Positions 27,474 to 36,598 of a stretch of 64,000 nt of DNA are shown piece by piece (positions within the stretch are counted from its first letter, which is position 1; the number at the start of each line of letters is the position of its first letter). The translations under genes were made by a program, and so were the position numbers. The DNA comes from Brevinematales bacterium (GTDB taxonomy: Bacteria; Spirochaetota; Brevinematia; Brevinematales; Thermospiraceae). The stretch spans positions 625,502 through 689,501 of the forward strand of contig JAOADA010000001.1 of NCBI GenBank assembly GCA_026417555.1, written 5' to 3'. The notes beneath the pieces were generated by a model. That model saw only the letters and a program-made list of their open reading frames with translations, searched no databases and was not told where the DNA came from.

Positions 27474-28571
27474 ATGATAACAATGCCCCATGAGACACTT
27501 CGCTCCTTTATGAGAGATACCTTTGTCGCTGTGGGAGTTCCCCAAAGTGATGCCGAGATCTGTGCTGATGTACTCATCACGGCTGATCTCCTCGGGATTG
27601 ATTCTCATGGCATCGGAAGACTGAAACCTATCTACATTGACCGCATTGTGGCCGGTCAGATTTCCCCCACCACTACCATTGAGATTGTGAAGGAGACACC
27701 TACCACCGCTGTCATCGATGGACACAATGGGATGGGACAGGTTATTGCCAAGCGATCCATGGAAATGGCCATAGAAAAAGCAAAAGCCTACGGACTTGGT
27801 ATGGTTGCTGTACGAAACTCAAATCACTATGGGATAGCGGGTTATTATGTTCGTATGGCTGCCGAACAAGGCATGATAGGTATCACGGGTACCAATGCTC
27901 GCCCCTCCATTGCCCCAACATTTGGGGTAGAAAATATGCTGGGGACTAACCCACTTACCTTTGGGATACCTACCGATGAACCCTTCCCTTTCATGCTTGA
28001 TTGCGCCACCTCCATCACACAGCGGGGAAAAATTGAGGTCTACGCAAGACTCAACAAACCCCTTCCTCAAGGATGGGTGATCAGTGAAGACGGAACAAGC
28101 AAAACCAATCCCCATGAGGTTCTCGAAGACCTTGTGAAAGGAACTGCTGCTCTCCTTCCCCTCGGGGGAATGGGGGAGGAGATGGGGGGATACAAGGGGT
28201 ATGGATATGCCACGGTGGTAGAAATCCTTTCGGCCGCCCTTCAGCAAGGGGCTTTTCTCAAGGCTCTCAGTGGCTTTGAAAATGGGCAAAAGGTCCCCTA
28301 TAAACTGGGGCATTTTTTCCTTGCTATCCATATTGAGGCTTTCACCGAGCTTTCGCATTTCACAAAAACCACAGGAGAGATTTTGCGATCCCTTCGGTCT
28401 TCAAAAAAAGCCCCAGGACACCACCGTATCTATACCGCTGGGGAAAAGGAGTATGAAACCATGCAAAAGCGTCTCGTCGAAGGTATTCCCCTCGACGAAG
28501 AGGAACAAAAAGATATGATAGCCCTCAGAGACAAGTTTCGTCTCCCCTACCGATTTCCTTTTGAGGCATAG
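27474..28571 (+). CDS. malate/L-lactate dehydrogenase, LDH2 family
   Basis: A 365-residue NAD(P)-dependent 2-hydroxyacid dehydrogenase of the LDH2/MDH2 type, which is unrelated to classical lactate dehydrogenase. Family motifs include IDSHGIGRL near residue 45, RNSNHYGIAGYY, and LGTNPLTFGIPT with MLDCATS. It interconverts malate, lactate, sulfolactate or ureidoglycolate with the keto acid; the substrate cannot be fixed from sequence. The ATG has a GAGAGG site about 8 bases upstream. It is the first gene of a transcript that continues with purC 9 bp downstream. Confidence 0.88.
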   Translation: MITMPHETLRSFMRDTFVAVGVPQSDAEICADVLITADLLGIDSHGIGRLKPIYIDRIVAGQISPTTTIEIVKETPTTAVIDGHNGMGQVIAKRSMEMAIEKAKAYGLGMVAVRNSNHYGIAGYYVRMAAEQGMIGITGTNARPSIAPTFGVENMLGTNPLTFGIPTDEPFPFMLDCATSITQRGKIEVYARLNKPLPQGWVISEDGTSKTNPHEVLEDLVKGTAALLPLGGMGEEMGGYKGYGYATVVEILSAALQQGAFLKALSGFENGQKVPYKLGHFFLAIHIEAFTELSHFTKTTGEILRSLRSSKKAPGHHRIYTAGEKEYETMQKRLVEGIPLDEEEQKDMIALRDKFRLPYRFPFEA

Positions 28572-28580
28572 GAGACAGCC

Positions 28581-29468
28581 ATGGTTATCACTGCATCTCA
28601 TCTCTCGTTTCTTCCTCTTGTGTATCAGGGAAAGGTACGGGATATCTACGCTCTCTCGGACAATGAGTGGTTGATGATCACAACAGATAGGCTTTCCGCA
28701 TTTGATGTAGTGTTTGAACAAGGTATTCCTGAGAAGGGTCGTATACTCAATCAGATCTCCTTATGGTGGTTTGACACCCTCACTTGTGTTGCTAATCCCC
28801 TTACGACCAGAGACATCCTTTCACGTGTTCCAAAACTTGCTGATGTCCCCGGGATCGCTGAACGATCCATGATTGTCAAAAAATTACGCCGTATCCCCTT
28901 TGAGTGTGTCGTCCGGGGATACCTTTTTGGCAGTGTATATGATGAATATCAACAAACTGGTACTGTGGCCGGCCAGAAGCTTCCCAAGGATATCCCCTTG
29001 GCAGGAAAACTTCCCCATCCTATCTTTTCTCCTGCCACGAAAGAGGATACAGGACATGATATGAACATTTCCATCCAAGAATTTGAAAACCGTCTTGGAG
29101 ATTCCTCTCTTGCGAATCAGATTATTACCCTTTCTTTGCACATCTATACCATGGCAGCAGAAAAACTCTTTCCTCATGGAATTATCCTTGCCGATACCAA
29201 ATTTGAGTTTGCCCTGGATGAAAATAACCAATTGGTACTGATTGATGAGGTCCTCACCCCCGATTCCTCTCGATACTGGGATGCCTCTACCTATCAAGAA
29301 GGAACAAGTCCTGTGAGTTACGACAAACAGTTTGTACGAGACTATCTCATGGCTATAAAATGGGACAAAAAACCACCCGCTCCTCATCTCCCCGAAGAGA
29401 TCATTATGAAAACGCAAGAAAAGTATCAAACCATAGAGACTATCATACATAGGGTATGCCATGAGTGA
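28581..29468 (+). CDS. purC: phosphoribosylaminoimidazole-succinocarboxamide synthase (SAICAR synthetase)
   Basis: A 295-residue enzyme of purine synthesis that joins CAIR and aspartate with ATP. Family signatures are YQGKVRDIY, TDRLSAFDVV, FECVVRGYLFGS, LADTKFEFAL and EVLTPDSSRYW. The length matches the longer, eukaryote-like type rather than the about 237-residue E. coli type. The ATG follows TAGGAG and is 9 bp after the LDH2 stop; the next gene starts before its stop. Confidence 0.96.
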   Translation: MVITASHLSFLPLVYQGKVRDIYALSDNEWLMITTDRLSAFDVVFEQGIPEKGRILNQISLWWFDTLTCVANPLTTRDILSRVPKLADVPGIAERSMIVKKLRRIPFECVVRGYLFGSVYDEYQQTGTVAGQKLPKDIPLAGKLPHPIFSPATKEDTGHDMNISIQEFENRLGDSSLANQIITLSLHIYTMAAEKLFPHGIILADTKFEFALDENNQLVLIDEVLTPDSSRYWDASTYQEGTSPVSYDKQFVRDYLMAIKWDKKPPAPHLPEEIIMKTQEKYQTIETIIHRVCHE

Positions 29469-30045
29469 AAGAAAACCGCTTTCTCCCCCCTTCACTGAAG
29501 AAGATGCTCCTCAAAGTATACCTATGGCCCCTACATGGAAAAGAATTATTGCCTTTTTTATTGATTACTTTTTTCTCTCATTACTCTTCTCTCTTGTGTT
29601 TTCTCTCTCTGTACGCTCCGCCCTTCTTGAGTACATAAGAAATATCCCAGAAGGCGCCGCCTTACCAGTTCAAGAACTCCAAAAACTTCTTTTTTCCTTA
29701 TATCAGCAACACTTTTGGGCGTATTCCCTTTTTGATCTTGTGTTGTGGGGATCTTACTTTATCCTTTTCTGGAAAGCCTCAGGACAAACCATTGGAGCCA
29801 AGGTCATGAATATTCGGGTCTTCCCTGGTATACCTCCCACACGTCCCCAAAAAAACCCTTGGGATCTTTCCTGGGGAATGTGTTTCTCTCGTTTTTTCTT
29901 TTTTTATCTTGCTATTCAGGTTTACGGGATCCCGTTTCTCTTTGTGTTTGACAAAGAGCTTAATATCCGCTTTCACGACTTTTTCAGTCGTTCCGTCGTC
30001 ATTTCTCTCACCCCAAAAAAACAAAACAAAACAAACAACGAATAA
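29461..30045 (+). CDS. RDD-family membrane protein
   Basis: A 194-residue protein with a proline-rich N-terminal tail, then the RDD signature region WKRIIAFFIDYFFLS. Three or four hydrophobic helices follow, with GQTIGAKVMNIRV between the second and third, as in the RDD family. The function of most members is unknown; some have been proposed to be transporters. The start overlaps the end of purC by 8 bp. The C-terminus is a basic, polar tail. Confidence 0.8.
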   Translation: MSERKPLSPPFTEEDAPQSIPMAPTWKRIIAFFIDYFFLSLLFSLVFSLSVRSALLEYIRNIPEGAALPVQELQKLLFSLYQQHFWAYSLFDLVLWGSYFILFWKASGQTIGAKVMNIRVFPGIPPTRPQKNPWDLSWGMCFSRFFFFYLAIQVYGIPFLFVFDKELNIRFHDFFSRSVVISLTPKKQNKTNNE

Positions 30046-30060
30046 ACCAAGGAGAAAATC

Positions 30061-31011
30061 ATGCGTACACGTCTTTCTTTGGTAGTAGGTTGTGTGTGGA
30101 TCTTCGCCTCAGCCTGGTCACAGATGATTGTAGATGATTTTGGTTTTCTTGCCACCAGTCCTACAAGCAGATGGGGGATGCTTGCCCTTTTTCAGGGTGA
30201 GAAGGTTGAATCTCCCTCTACCCCAGAACTTCATCCCCTCTACAAGATAGAGTTCTTCTACCAAGAAACCAAAAACCCCTGGACCACTCGAATTGTTGGG
30301 AATTTCTCCCCCATCTCAGCCAATTTTCAGATGGGAGTTTTTTGCACCTTTGCAAACATCCTTGGTATAGATATGCGTTTCCCCTTTGCCCTAACCGTAG
30401 GAACAGGCTGGTACGATCCCCTCTTTGGTAAGGGTATCGGAATAGTCTCAAACTTCTACGATCCAAACAACATAGACAATACCTATTCCAGTGAAAACCT
30501 CAGCAAAATTTACTTCAAAGCCTCCACTGGTATCAGGCTTTCACAAAATCTTGTGCCAAACACCCTGGCCTGGACAGTTGAACAGATCCTCTACTACCGC
30601 TATTTCCTTGGCACCAAAAGTGACATGGATGTCTGGTTATATGAAAACCAGGGAGATAATCTGAAATACTTTCGATATTCGGCAAGTGGGATGATCACCC
30701 TCAAGCTCCCTCTTCTCTTCCGAAGAATTTCTCTCTTTGTGACAGGAGATTGGGACATCCAGCATTACAGCACCTCTCTCGCCAGAGAGGGAGGGTGGGG
30801 ATCAGATCTCCCTCGAGTCCAGATAGGGGGGGTATTTGGGGTAGGAGTCAATACTACCTCACTTGATCTTCAACTCACGTGGGGAAATACCCCCGCCTAC
30901 CAAGAAGGATATGGATACAATCTTCTTCTCACTAAGCGACGAATACATCCCGATATTCTCCAATACTGGTATCTTCAAAAAATAGCTTTGCTTTTCTCAT
31001 GGGAGATATAG
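30061..31011 (+). CDS. predicted outer-membrane beta-barrel protein
   Basis: A 316-residue exported protein. A signal peptide (MRTRLSLVVGCVWIFASAWSQ) is followed by a chain rich in Tyr, Phe, Trp and Thr in alternating patterns that suggest many amphipathic beta strands. It ends in an aromatic-rich segment (LLFSWEI). It looks like a small outer-membrane barrel but matches no family that I know. It has an AAGGAG ribosome site and follows the RDD gene after 15 bp, so it closes the 27474-31011 transcript. Confidence 0.6.
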   Translation: MRTRLSLVVGCVWIFASAWSQMIVDDFGFLATSPTSRWGMLALFQGEKVESPSTPELHPLYKIEFFYQETKNPWTTRIVGNFSPISANFQMGVFCTFANILGIDMRFPFALTVGTGWYDPLFGKGIGIVSNFYDPNNIDNTYSSENLSKIYFKASTGIRLSQNLVPNTLAWTVEQILYYRYFLGTKSDMDVWLYENQGDNLKYFRYSASGMITLKLPLLFRRISLFVTGDWDIQHYSTSLAREGGWGSDLPRVQIGGVFGVGVNTTSLDLQLTWGNTPAYQEGYGYNLLLTKRRIHPDILQYWYLQKIALLFSWEI

Positions 31012-31018
31012 TTCCTGT

Positions 31019-31065
31019 CACCTAAAAAAGTGGACATATTGATCTTTTTTGATTACCTTTAGGTG
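31019..31065. other. spaced inverted repeat upstream of bcp
   Basis: CACCTAAA (31019-31026) and TTTAGGTG (31058-31065) are perfect complements. Inside them AAAAAAG (31024-31030) faces CTTTTTT (31044-31050). It may be the terminator of the gene ending at 31011 or a control site for the peroxiredoxin gene, for which I see no convincing promoter. Confidence 0.3.
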
Positions 31066-31106
31066 GATCGTGGTTATGTCCAAAATTCTTGAGAAAGGAG
31101 GAAGCT

Positions 31107-31556
31107 ATGTTAGAAAAAGGTCAAAAGGCTCCTGATTTCAGACTCCCAACACCTGAGGGAGAGATCAGTCTCTCTCAATTTTTAGGCAAAAAGGTAGTTC
31201 TTTATTTTTATCCCAAGGATGATACGCCAGGGTGCACAAAAGAGGCATGTGGTTTTCGCGATGTGTATGACCACATCCTCGCAAAAGACGCTGTTGTCAT
31301 TGGTGTGAGTGCAGATAGTGTCTCTTCTCATGAGAAGTTTAAGAAAAAATATGGTCTTCCCTTCTACCTGGCGAGTGACGAATCCCATACGGTCCTTGAA
31401 GCTTATGGTGCATGGGGAGAGAAAAAAATGTACGGCAAAAGCTTTTTCGGGATCATCCGTTCAACGTATGTTATTGACAAAGATGGAACAATCCTCGCTG
31501 TCTTCCCCAAGGTTTCCCCTGAAAAACATGCAGAAGAGATCCTTGCCCTTTTGTGA
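31107..31556 (+). CDS. bcp: thioredoxin-dependent peroxiredoxin (Bcp/PrxQ)
   Basis: A 149-residue peroxiredoxin of the PrxQ/Bcp type. The peroxidatic Cys is in DDTPGCTKEACGFRD (Cys43) with the resolving Cys48 five residues later, typical of the class. The FFGIIRSTYVID segment also fits. It reduces hydrogen peroxide and organic peroxides at the expense of thioredoxin-like proteins. An AGGAGG ribosome site precedes the ATG; the TTG start 18 bases upstream is not needed. It ends 3 bp from a convergent membrane-protein gene. Confidence 0.93.
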   Translation: MLEKGQKAPDFRLPTPEGEISLSQFLGKKVVLYFYPKDDTPGCTKEACGFRDVYDHILAKDAVVIGVSADSVSSHEKFKKKYGLPFYLASDESHTVLEAYGAWGEKKMYGKSFFGIIRSTYVIDKDGTILAVFPKVSPEKHAEEILALL

Positions 31557-31559
31557 GAC

Positions 31560-32378
31560 TTAGTTCTCTTCATCCTTCTCCTTTCGAGAAGCCAAAAGGT
31601 TCTTCCAGGCTTGAGAGATGACGTCGCTCTCTGAGGCCTGCGTCTCTCGAGGCCGAAGGTAAGCATGCTGAAGTTGCTTGTAGACAGCGAGACGAAAATG
31701 AAGCCCAAAAAGATAGTAGGTGATCAGGGCAAACCCATATCCTAGAGAAAGAAGAAAAAATACCCCCACATCAAGCAAAGCTATCCCCATGACCATGACA
31801 ATCTCAAGAAACACAAACCGTACGGCATAATGCAAGGCTCGAAAAAGAGAAATTTCCGGATTATAAAGACACATGGGCAACACCACAAACTGGACAAGAG
31901 AAACTCCTACATACACCCACATGAGAAAAGACAGCATTATCATCTTGGTTACCGGATGCACAAGTACACTTCCATAGAAGACAAGGGCATACCCTATCAT
32001 CACCCCCAAGACCCCAAAAACCACAAAAAGCTGAAGAGATCGCCAAAAGCTCGTTTTCAACGCCCGCCAATAGTCCACAAAAAAACGCCGTAGATACACC
32101 ACATCCATCTCATACACCCCACGCAAATACTCCAAAGCCGCATAACTTGTGGGAAACACATGCACCACCAAACTGGATACTACCCATGCGACCACGAAAA
32201 AGGCCATCTCCCCTTCGTTTTTTGGCAAATGTCCTGTCAAAATCCACAAAACCTGAAACACCATCCAGAAAAACACTGGATTAACCGCCGCAACAAGCGC
32301 GGCAATCCAGCTAAAGCCCAACTTGTTCCACAATCTAGAAAAAGCCTCAACAAAAGCATTTCTTAACATACCCATCAC
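31560..32378 (-). CDS. integral membrane protein of unknown function (about six helices)
   Basis: A 272-residue hydrophobic protein with about six predicted membrane helices, a cytoplasmic-looking polar C-terminal tail (rich in Arg, Glu and Lys) and no charged catalytic motif. The general layout recalls YesL/DUF624-type membrane proteins that often accompany sugar transporters, but the match is only impressionistic. Translation can begin at GTG 32378, ATG 32375 or ATG 32369, all overlapping the end of the CBM48-like gene upstream. It is the last gene of the purU-CBM48-membrane protein transcript. Confidence 0.7.
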   Translation of the reverse strand: MMGMLRNAFVEAFSRLWNKLGFSWIAALVAAVNPVFFWMVFQVLWILTGHLPKNEGEMAFFVVAWVVSSLVVHVFPTSYAALEYLRGVYEMDVVYLRRFFVDYWRALKTSFWRSLQLFVVFGVLGVMIGYALVFYGSVLVHPVTKMIMLSFLMWVYVGVSLVQFVVLPMCLYNPEISLFRALHYAVRFVFLEIVMVMGIALLDVGVFFLLSLGYGFALITYYLFGLHFRLAVYKQLQHAYLRPRETQASESDVISQAWKNLLASRKEKDEEN

Positions 32379-33466
32379 TCACTCACCCACAAAAGATTGA
32401 CGGTATTCTTCGCTAGATCACTGTACTGATAACGGTTTTGGGGATCTGGCACCCATTTTCCATCCACCACAAAGCAGTAAACATGAAGGCCTGGGCGAAG
32501 ACTCACTTCTACTTCAAATACTCCCGCTCCCTTATACTCCAGAGGAAGACTGTAGGGATCCCAGTTGTTAAAATCCCCTACAAGAGACACGGCTTTTGCC
32601 ATATCATCTTTGTAATGAAAACGGTAAATCCGATTGGATACCCAGAGGGGATACCGAACATTGGGAAGAAATTCCCTCTCAAGAACAAAAGAGGAAAACT
32701 CTACCCCCGTGGCATCCACGACAACCGCACTATTCTGCGGATCCGGTACCCACACATCATCCACCAGCAACCGATAGCGATAACGCCCTGGGAGAAGCCG
32801 ATTTGTCCAGCGTACCTCCCAGAGAATAAACTGATAGTTATTGGGAGTGATATATTCCGCATACGCCTCTTCCAGAAGCCTCCGATTGAGGATCCATCGC
32901 TCCTTTTCTCGAAGACTCTTTGAGAGCATAGCCTCTGTCTCCTCCGAAAGCACCACTCCCTTGAAAAGGATGGGATTATAAAGCCTCGGTCCCTGAACAA
33001 TCCGATTGAGATCTTCAATGAGGGATACCTTGAGGTCTGAAAATGAGTATTTTTGCTTTTTCTTTTTGGTAATAGGGAGAGAAAGCTCTTTCATGATAGT
33101 GTGAGTTTTTTTTGAGAGCTTGCCCATAATATATCTCGAGAGGGGATTCTTCTCATCATAAAGGGCATTCATAAACCCCACATAGTCTCGTATGTCCTCC
33201 TCTGAAAAAAGGAGAGACCCCTTGACTACCTCCATACGGAGAGGTGTCTTCCAGTTATTAAAATCCCCAGCAACCTTCACACTCTCAGCATCCCCTTTGA
33301 AAAAGAAGATGATGGCATTTTCTGTGATGATAGGAGACTCCACTGTCGAAAACATGTTATTGTACAATTCTTCATATTTCCTCTGAGGATCTACAATAAC
33401 GGTTTTCTGACCCCACATTACCCCAAAGATAAGCATACCCCACATCCAGTTCTTTATCACTGACAT
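32375..33466 (-). CDS. exported protein with two CBM48-like glycogen-binding modules, one interrupted
   Basis: A 363-residue exported protein (signal peptide about 1-19). Two E-set/CBM48 modules of the kind in AMPK and debranching enzymes can be read. The second (about 288-360) is intact: VSLVGDFNNWDPYSLPL...GLHVYCFVVDGKWVPDPQN. The first begins with VKVAGDFNNWKTPLRM (63-78) but its second half (RYRYRLLVDDVWVPDPQN, 228-245) comes about 130 residues later, after a charged helical insert (about 82-215). No catalytic domain is present. It may bind alpha-glucan or act as a structural envelope protein. A GGGAGGAG site precedes the ATG, 14 bp after purU. Confidence 0.8.
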   Translation of the reverse strand: MSVIKNWMWGMLIFGVMWGQKTVIVDPQRKYEELYNNMFSTVESPIITENAIIFFFKGDAESVKVAGDFNNWKTPLRMEVVKGSLLFSEEDIRDYVGFMNALYDEKNPLSRYIMGKLSKKTHTIMKELSLPITKKKKQKYSFSDLKVSLIEDLNRIVQGPRLYNPILFKGVVLSEETEAMLSKSLREKERWILNRRLLEEAYAEYITPNNYQFILWEVRWTNRLLPGRYRYRLLVDDVWVPDPQNSAVVVDATGVEFSSFVLEREFLPNVRYPLWVSNRIYRFHYKDDMAKAVSLVGDFNNWDPYSLPLEYKGAGVFEVEVSLRPGLHVYCFVVDGKWVPDPQNRYQYSDLAKNTVNLLWVSE

Positions 33467-33480
33467 GGCTCCTCCCTTCT

Positions 33481-34335
33481 CTAGTCAAACACCACCGTCT
33501 TGTTGTGAAACACCAAGACCTTATTCTCCACATGCAGCTTCACGGCACGGCTTAGTACTCTTTTCTCTACTTCTTTTCCCTTGTTGATCATATCAGAGAG
33601 ACTATCCCGGTGACTCACATTGATCACATCCTGAACAATAATTGGACCATTATCCAGTTCTTCGGTCACATAATGACTCGTAGCCCCAATAAGTTTTACT
33701 CCCCGGGCATACGCCTGATGGTACGGTTTTGCCCCCACAAAAGCAGGCAAAAACGAATGATGAATATTGATAATCCTGTGGGGATACACCGCAATGAACT
33801 CTGAAGAGAGCACTTGCATATAACGTGCCAAAACCACCGTATCCACCTTATACTCCTGGAACAGGGCAATCTCTTTCTCCTCAACAGATTTTTTGGTTTC
33901 CGGTGTCACAGGAAAACAAAAATAAGGGATCTTGTAGTATTCTGCCACAGGACGCAAATCTTCATGGTTACTCACAATCAAGGGTATCTCCATACGAATC
34001 TCTTTAGACTGCCATTTGAGAAGAAGATCATACAAACAATGGTCAAACTTGGAAACCATAATAGCCACACGGGGAACTTCATCAGAAAACACAAGCCGCC
34101 ATTGCATCTGAAACTTATCTGCAATAAAACTAAAGGCTTGAGCTATCTTCTCTCGAGAGATACGAAAACCTGTGAGTTCCCACTCTATTCTCATGAAAAA
34201 CGTATTGGTCTCAAAGTCTGTGTGTTGATCAGAGTGGACAATATTGCCATCATACTGGTAGATAAAACTCGCTATCTCAGCTACAATCCCTTTTTGATCA
34301 GGGCAAGACAAAAGTAAAATCGCCGTAGGCCCCAT
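33481..34335 (-). CDS. purU: formyltetrahydrofolate deformylase
   Basis: A 284-residue enzyme with an N-terminal ACT domain (about 1-80, LLLSCPDQKGIVAEIASFI) and a C-terminal formyltransferase-fold hydrolase. Catalytic Asn-His-Asp can be placed in INIHHSFLPAF and VTEELDNGPII. It releases formate from 10-formyltetrahydrofolate and so balances one-carbon pools; PurN in this window uses the same cofactor. ATG at 34335 fits the AAGGAG spacing better than the GTG one codon upstream. The promoter at 34360-34388 directly precedes it. Confidence 0.95.
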   Translation of the reverse strand: MGPTAILLLSCPDQKGIVAEIASFIYQYDGNIVHSDQHTDFETNTFFMRIEWELTGFRISREKIAQAFSFIADKFQMQWRLVFSDEVPRVAIMVSKFDHCLYDLLLKWQSKEIRMEIPLIVSNHEDLRPVAEYYKIPYFCFPVTPETKKSVEEKEIALFQEYKVDTVVLARYMQVLSSEFIAVYPHRIINIHHSFLPAFVGAKPYHQAYARGVKLIGATSHYVTEELDNGPIIVQDVINVSHRDSLSDMINKGKEVEKRVLSRAVKLHVENKVLVFHNKTVVFD

Positions 34336-34359
34336 CACTTACTCCTTTTGCATCTTTAT

Positions 34360-34388
34360 AGTATAGAGAGAAAAACAAAAATTCTCAA
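34360..34388 (-). promoter_or_regulatory. promoter for purU operon
   Basis: On the minus strand TTGAGA (34388-34383), 17 bp, TATACT (34365-34360). It uses the same boxes and gap as the cheA promoter at 41231-41259. Confidence 0.8.
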
Positions 34389-34422
34389 AATAGCTTTTTC
34401 TCTCTCGTATTTTCACACCTTA

Positions 34423-35238
34423 TTAGTTAAAATTTAGATAAAACCACGCCGTCGCATAATCTTTGTTAATACGAAGGGCAATCTTGCGAAACTTCTCGCT
34501 GAGCTTTTTGTTTTTCAGTTTCTGATAACAGAAAGCAATTTTGTCCACAAAAATCTCGGAATCAGGGTAGAGATTCACAGCAGCATAATACAATTCCAGA
34601 GCACGAGAAAACTCCCCCTTGTTGTATTCTATTTCCCCCAACTGGAAATAACTCATCGCCTCAACTAATCCCCCGGGACGAGCTGAGAGAATATGTTTCC
34701 AGTTGGCAACTGCATCACTCTCATTTCCCCCCATCAGATTTGCCAAACCAAGAAAATACAAGGTATCAAGCAAGGGACGGGCAACATACGATTTTTGAAG
34801 ATACGTTTTTGCCTGTTCTGGTTCGTTCTTTGCAAGGTAGGCAATACCTACCAGTTGCGCCGCAACCGCTTGAAACTCCGAGGGAAATCGAGAGAGGGGC
34901 TCAGCATTACTCACCACCCACTCATAATCCCCCGAAGAAAAGGCCTGCAAAAAACCAAGATACAAGCGTCCAAACTCCTGATAGCCCGGCAATCGATTCT
35001 CTTGTGTCTGAACAAGGTTCGCAAGATTGGAGAGAGCCTGGGTATCACCCTGCAAAGCCAACTGAAGAGTTATCCTATACAGGCGTATCCGATAGGCCTC
35101 ATGCTCTTCTTTTGGTAGCGTCTGAAAAATCTCATACGCTTTTGTCCAATTTTCCTCATCATAGTAACGGTCAAAGGTATAATATCGACTACATCCCCAA
35201 AGAACCATTATCACCACAAACCACGGCAAGAATTTCAT
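34423..35238 (-). CDS. TPR-repeat lipoprotein
   Basis: A 271-residue lipoprotein: signal peptide ending in VLWGC (Cys16), then helical repeats of about 34 residues that fit TPR units, clearest in the C-terminal half (for example YFQLGEIEYNKGEFSRALELYYAAVNLYPDS). TPR lipoproteins usually scaffold envelope complexes; no partner is suggested by context. The start overlaps the Smr-domain gene by 4 bp (ATGA). Confidence 0.82.
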   Translation of the reverse strand: MKFLPWFVVIMVLWGCSRYYTFDRYYDEENWTKAYEIFQTLPKEEHEAYRIRLYRITLQLALQGDTQALSNLANLVQTQENRLPGYQEFGRLYLGFLQAFSSGDYEWVVSNAEPLSRFPSEFQAVAAQLVGIAYLAKNEPEQAKTYLQKSYVARPLLDTLYFLGLANLMGGNESDAVANWKHILSARPGGLVEAMSYFQLGEIEYNKGEFSRALELYYAAVNLYPDSEIFVDKIAFCYQKLKNKKLSEKFRKIALRINKDYATAWFYLNFN

Positions 35239-35570
35239 ATGATAATCACTCCCTTTTCATAGGTATAGGCAATACCCTTCTCTGTGAGGGCTTGTTCTAT
35301 GGCGTGACGAAGGGGAGAAGAGAGAGAAACTGAATGATGCCCCTGTCCCACAATAATTCGCATACCTCTTTTCTCTTTTTCGGAAGACTCAAGGAGCCTC
35401 TCAAGTGTATGGAGAGCCTTCTCCACAGAAAAGCCATGAAAATCTACCACAAGAGTCGTTGGTTTTGGAGAGTTTTGACCCGAGGATACTTCTTTCTCTT
35501 TCGAAGGAACATACCTCACTTCCCTCATGGCCTGCAAAAACATTTCCTCGACTACTTCTCTACGACCCAT
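35235..35570 (-). CDS. Smr-domain protein
   Basis: A 111-residue protein with a polar N-terminal third and a C-terminal Smr domain: VDFHGFSVEKAL carries the DxHG motif and RIIVGQGHHS...LRHAIEQ the GxGxHS motif. Smr domains bind or nick nucleic acids, as in MutS2 and in ribosome-collision factors. This stand-alone form is too short to say which. It overlaps its upstream gene by 19 bp and its downstream gene by 4 bp. Confidence 0.85.
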   Translation of the reverse strand: MGRREVVEEMFLQAMREVRYVPSKEKEVSSGQNSPKPTTLVVDFHGFSVEKALHTLERLLESSEKEKRGMRIIVGQGHHSVSLSSPLRHAIEQALTEKGIAYTYEKGVIII

Positions 35571-36598
35571 AGCGAAACACTCCAGGGAAGAAACAGCCCC
35601 TCAACATTTTTTTGAAAAGTACGAAGATAAGAACTTCCAAAGACAAGCGAAAGATTTCCTCTTCCCTCTATACTATAGTTCGTAAACCGGACTGCATCTC
35701 CTCCATAGAAAGACACGACTCCTCGTGAGGAAATCCCCCACAGATGATCCGGTGCAAGATAAACAAAGCGAACATCCTCCCATTGAGATGGAGAGACCCT
35801 TTCTATCATGGTACAGATACCCACCATAGCAGGACTTATCATGACAGATCTTTTTTTCTGACGAGCAAAAAAATAATAGAATACGCCTGCACTGCTCACG
35901 TTCTCCTCGGCTATCCATAAAACCCCTGAAAAACCCAACGATGGTACAAGAGGGAGGTTTTTCTCCATCATGGTCCTTTGCCAACGCCAGAAATCTGATG
36001 CCGAAAGTGTTGAGATGCTCTCATCATCCGCCATTACAAGGGCTTTGGAAAAATTCTGTTTTACCCATTGGCTGGCTTTCTTCTGATACGCAAGAGGAAG
36101 CCCTGTTATATCCACGACCCACACATCCACAGGAAGTTTTTGAAGCCTCTCTACAATCTTTTGAAGTTTTCGATGGGCTTGAGGCCTTTCAAAGGCCACG
36201 GTATAATCCGGATAAAAATCCGACACTTCCCACACGTTTGTCAAAAACCCTTCCGCCTGTTCAAAAAGCCTCACGCGGGCATACAGAGAAAGTTTTTTGT
36301 CTCGAACATACCGAACAAGTTCATCAAACTCCTCCCGGCTCCCTAAAAAAGTTTCCCGACTTCCTCTCTGTTTTTTCTCTCCCACATCCTCAAAATCATA
36401 CACAGCTTCCGTAGGAGAAAAACGTCCCCTATACCCTTTCAAAGGAGTATCTATGTAGAGAGCCTGAAATACAAGATTCGAGTGAACAAGCCAAGGAACA
36501 ATCTCCTGATACCGATAACCCCTCATATCAAGGATAACCTGGGACCACAGTGATGATCCTATACCCCACAGGACGAAAAAAAAACCTATTTTCCTCAT
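35552..36598 (-). CDS. exported protein of unknown function, possible glycoside-hydrolase-like barrel
   Basis: A 348-residue protein with a signal peptide (MRKIGFFFVLWGIGSSLWSQ). The first two thirds alternate short hydrophobic strands and helices, with segments such as ALYIDTPLKGYRGRF and VDVWVVDITGLP. These recall TIM-barrel putative glycoside hydrolases of the DUF4015 type, but I cannot place catalytic acids with confidence. It lies between the Smr gene and the ROK kinase in the cheY-downstream cluster and overlaps both by a few bases, so it is cotranscribed. Confidence 0.6.
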   Translation of the reverse strand: MRKIGFFFVLWGIGSSLWSQVILDMRGYRYQEIVPWLVHSNLVFQALYIDTPLKGYRGRFSPTEAVYDFEDVGEKKQRGSRETFLGSREEFDELVRYVRDKKLSLYARVRLFEQAEGFLTNVWEVSDFYPDYTVAFERPQAHRKLQKIVERLQKLPVDVWVVDITGLPLAYQKKASQWVKQNFSKALVMADDESISTLSASDFWRWQRTMMEKNLPLVPSLGFSGVLWIAEENVSSAGVFYYFFARQKKRSVMISPAMVGICTMIERVSPSQWEDVRFVYLAPDHLWGISSRGVVSFYGGDAVRFTNYSIEGRGNLSLVFGSSYLRTFQKNVEGLFLPWSVSLWVVEK

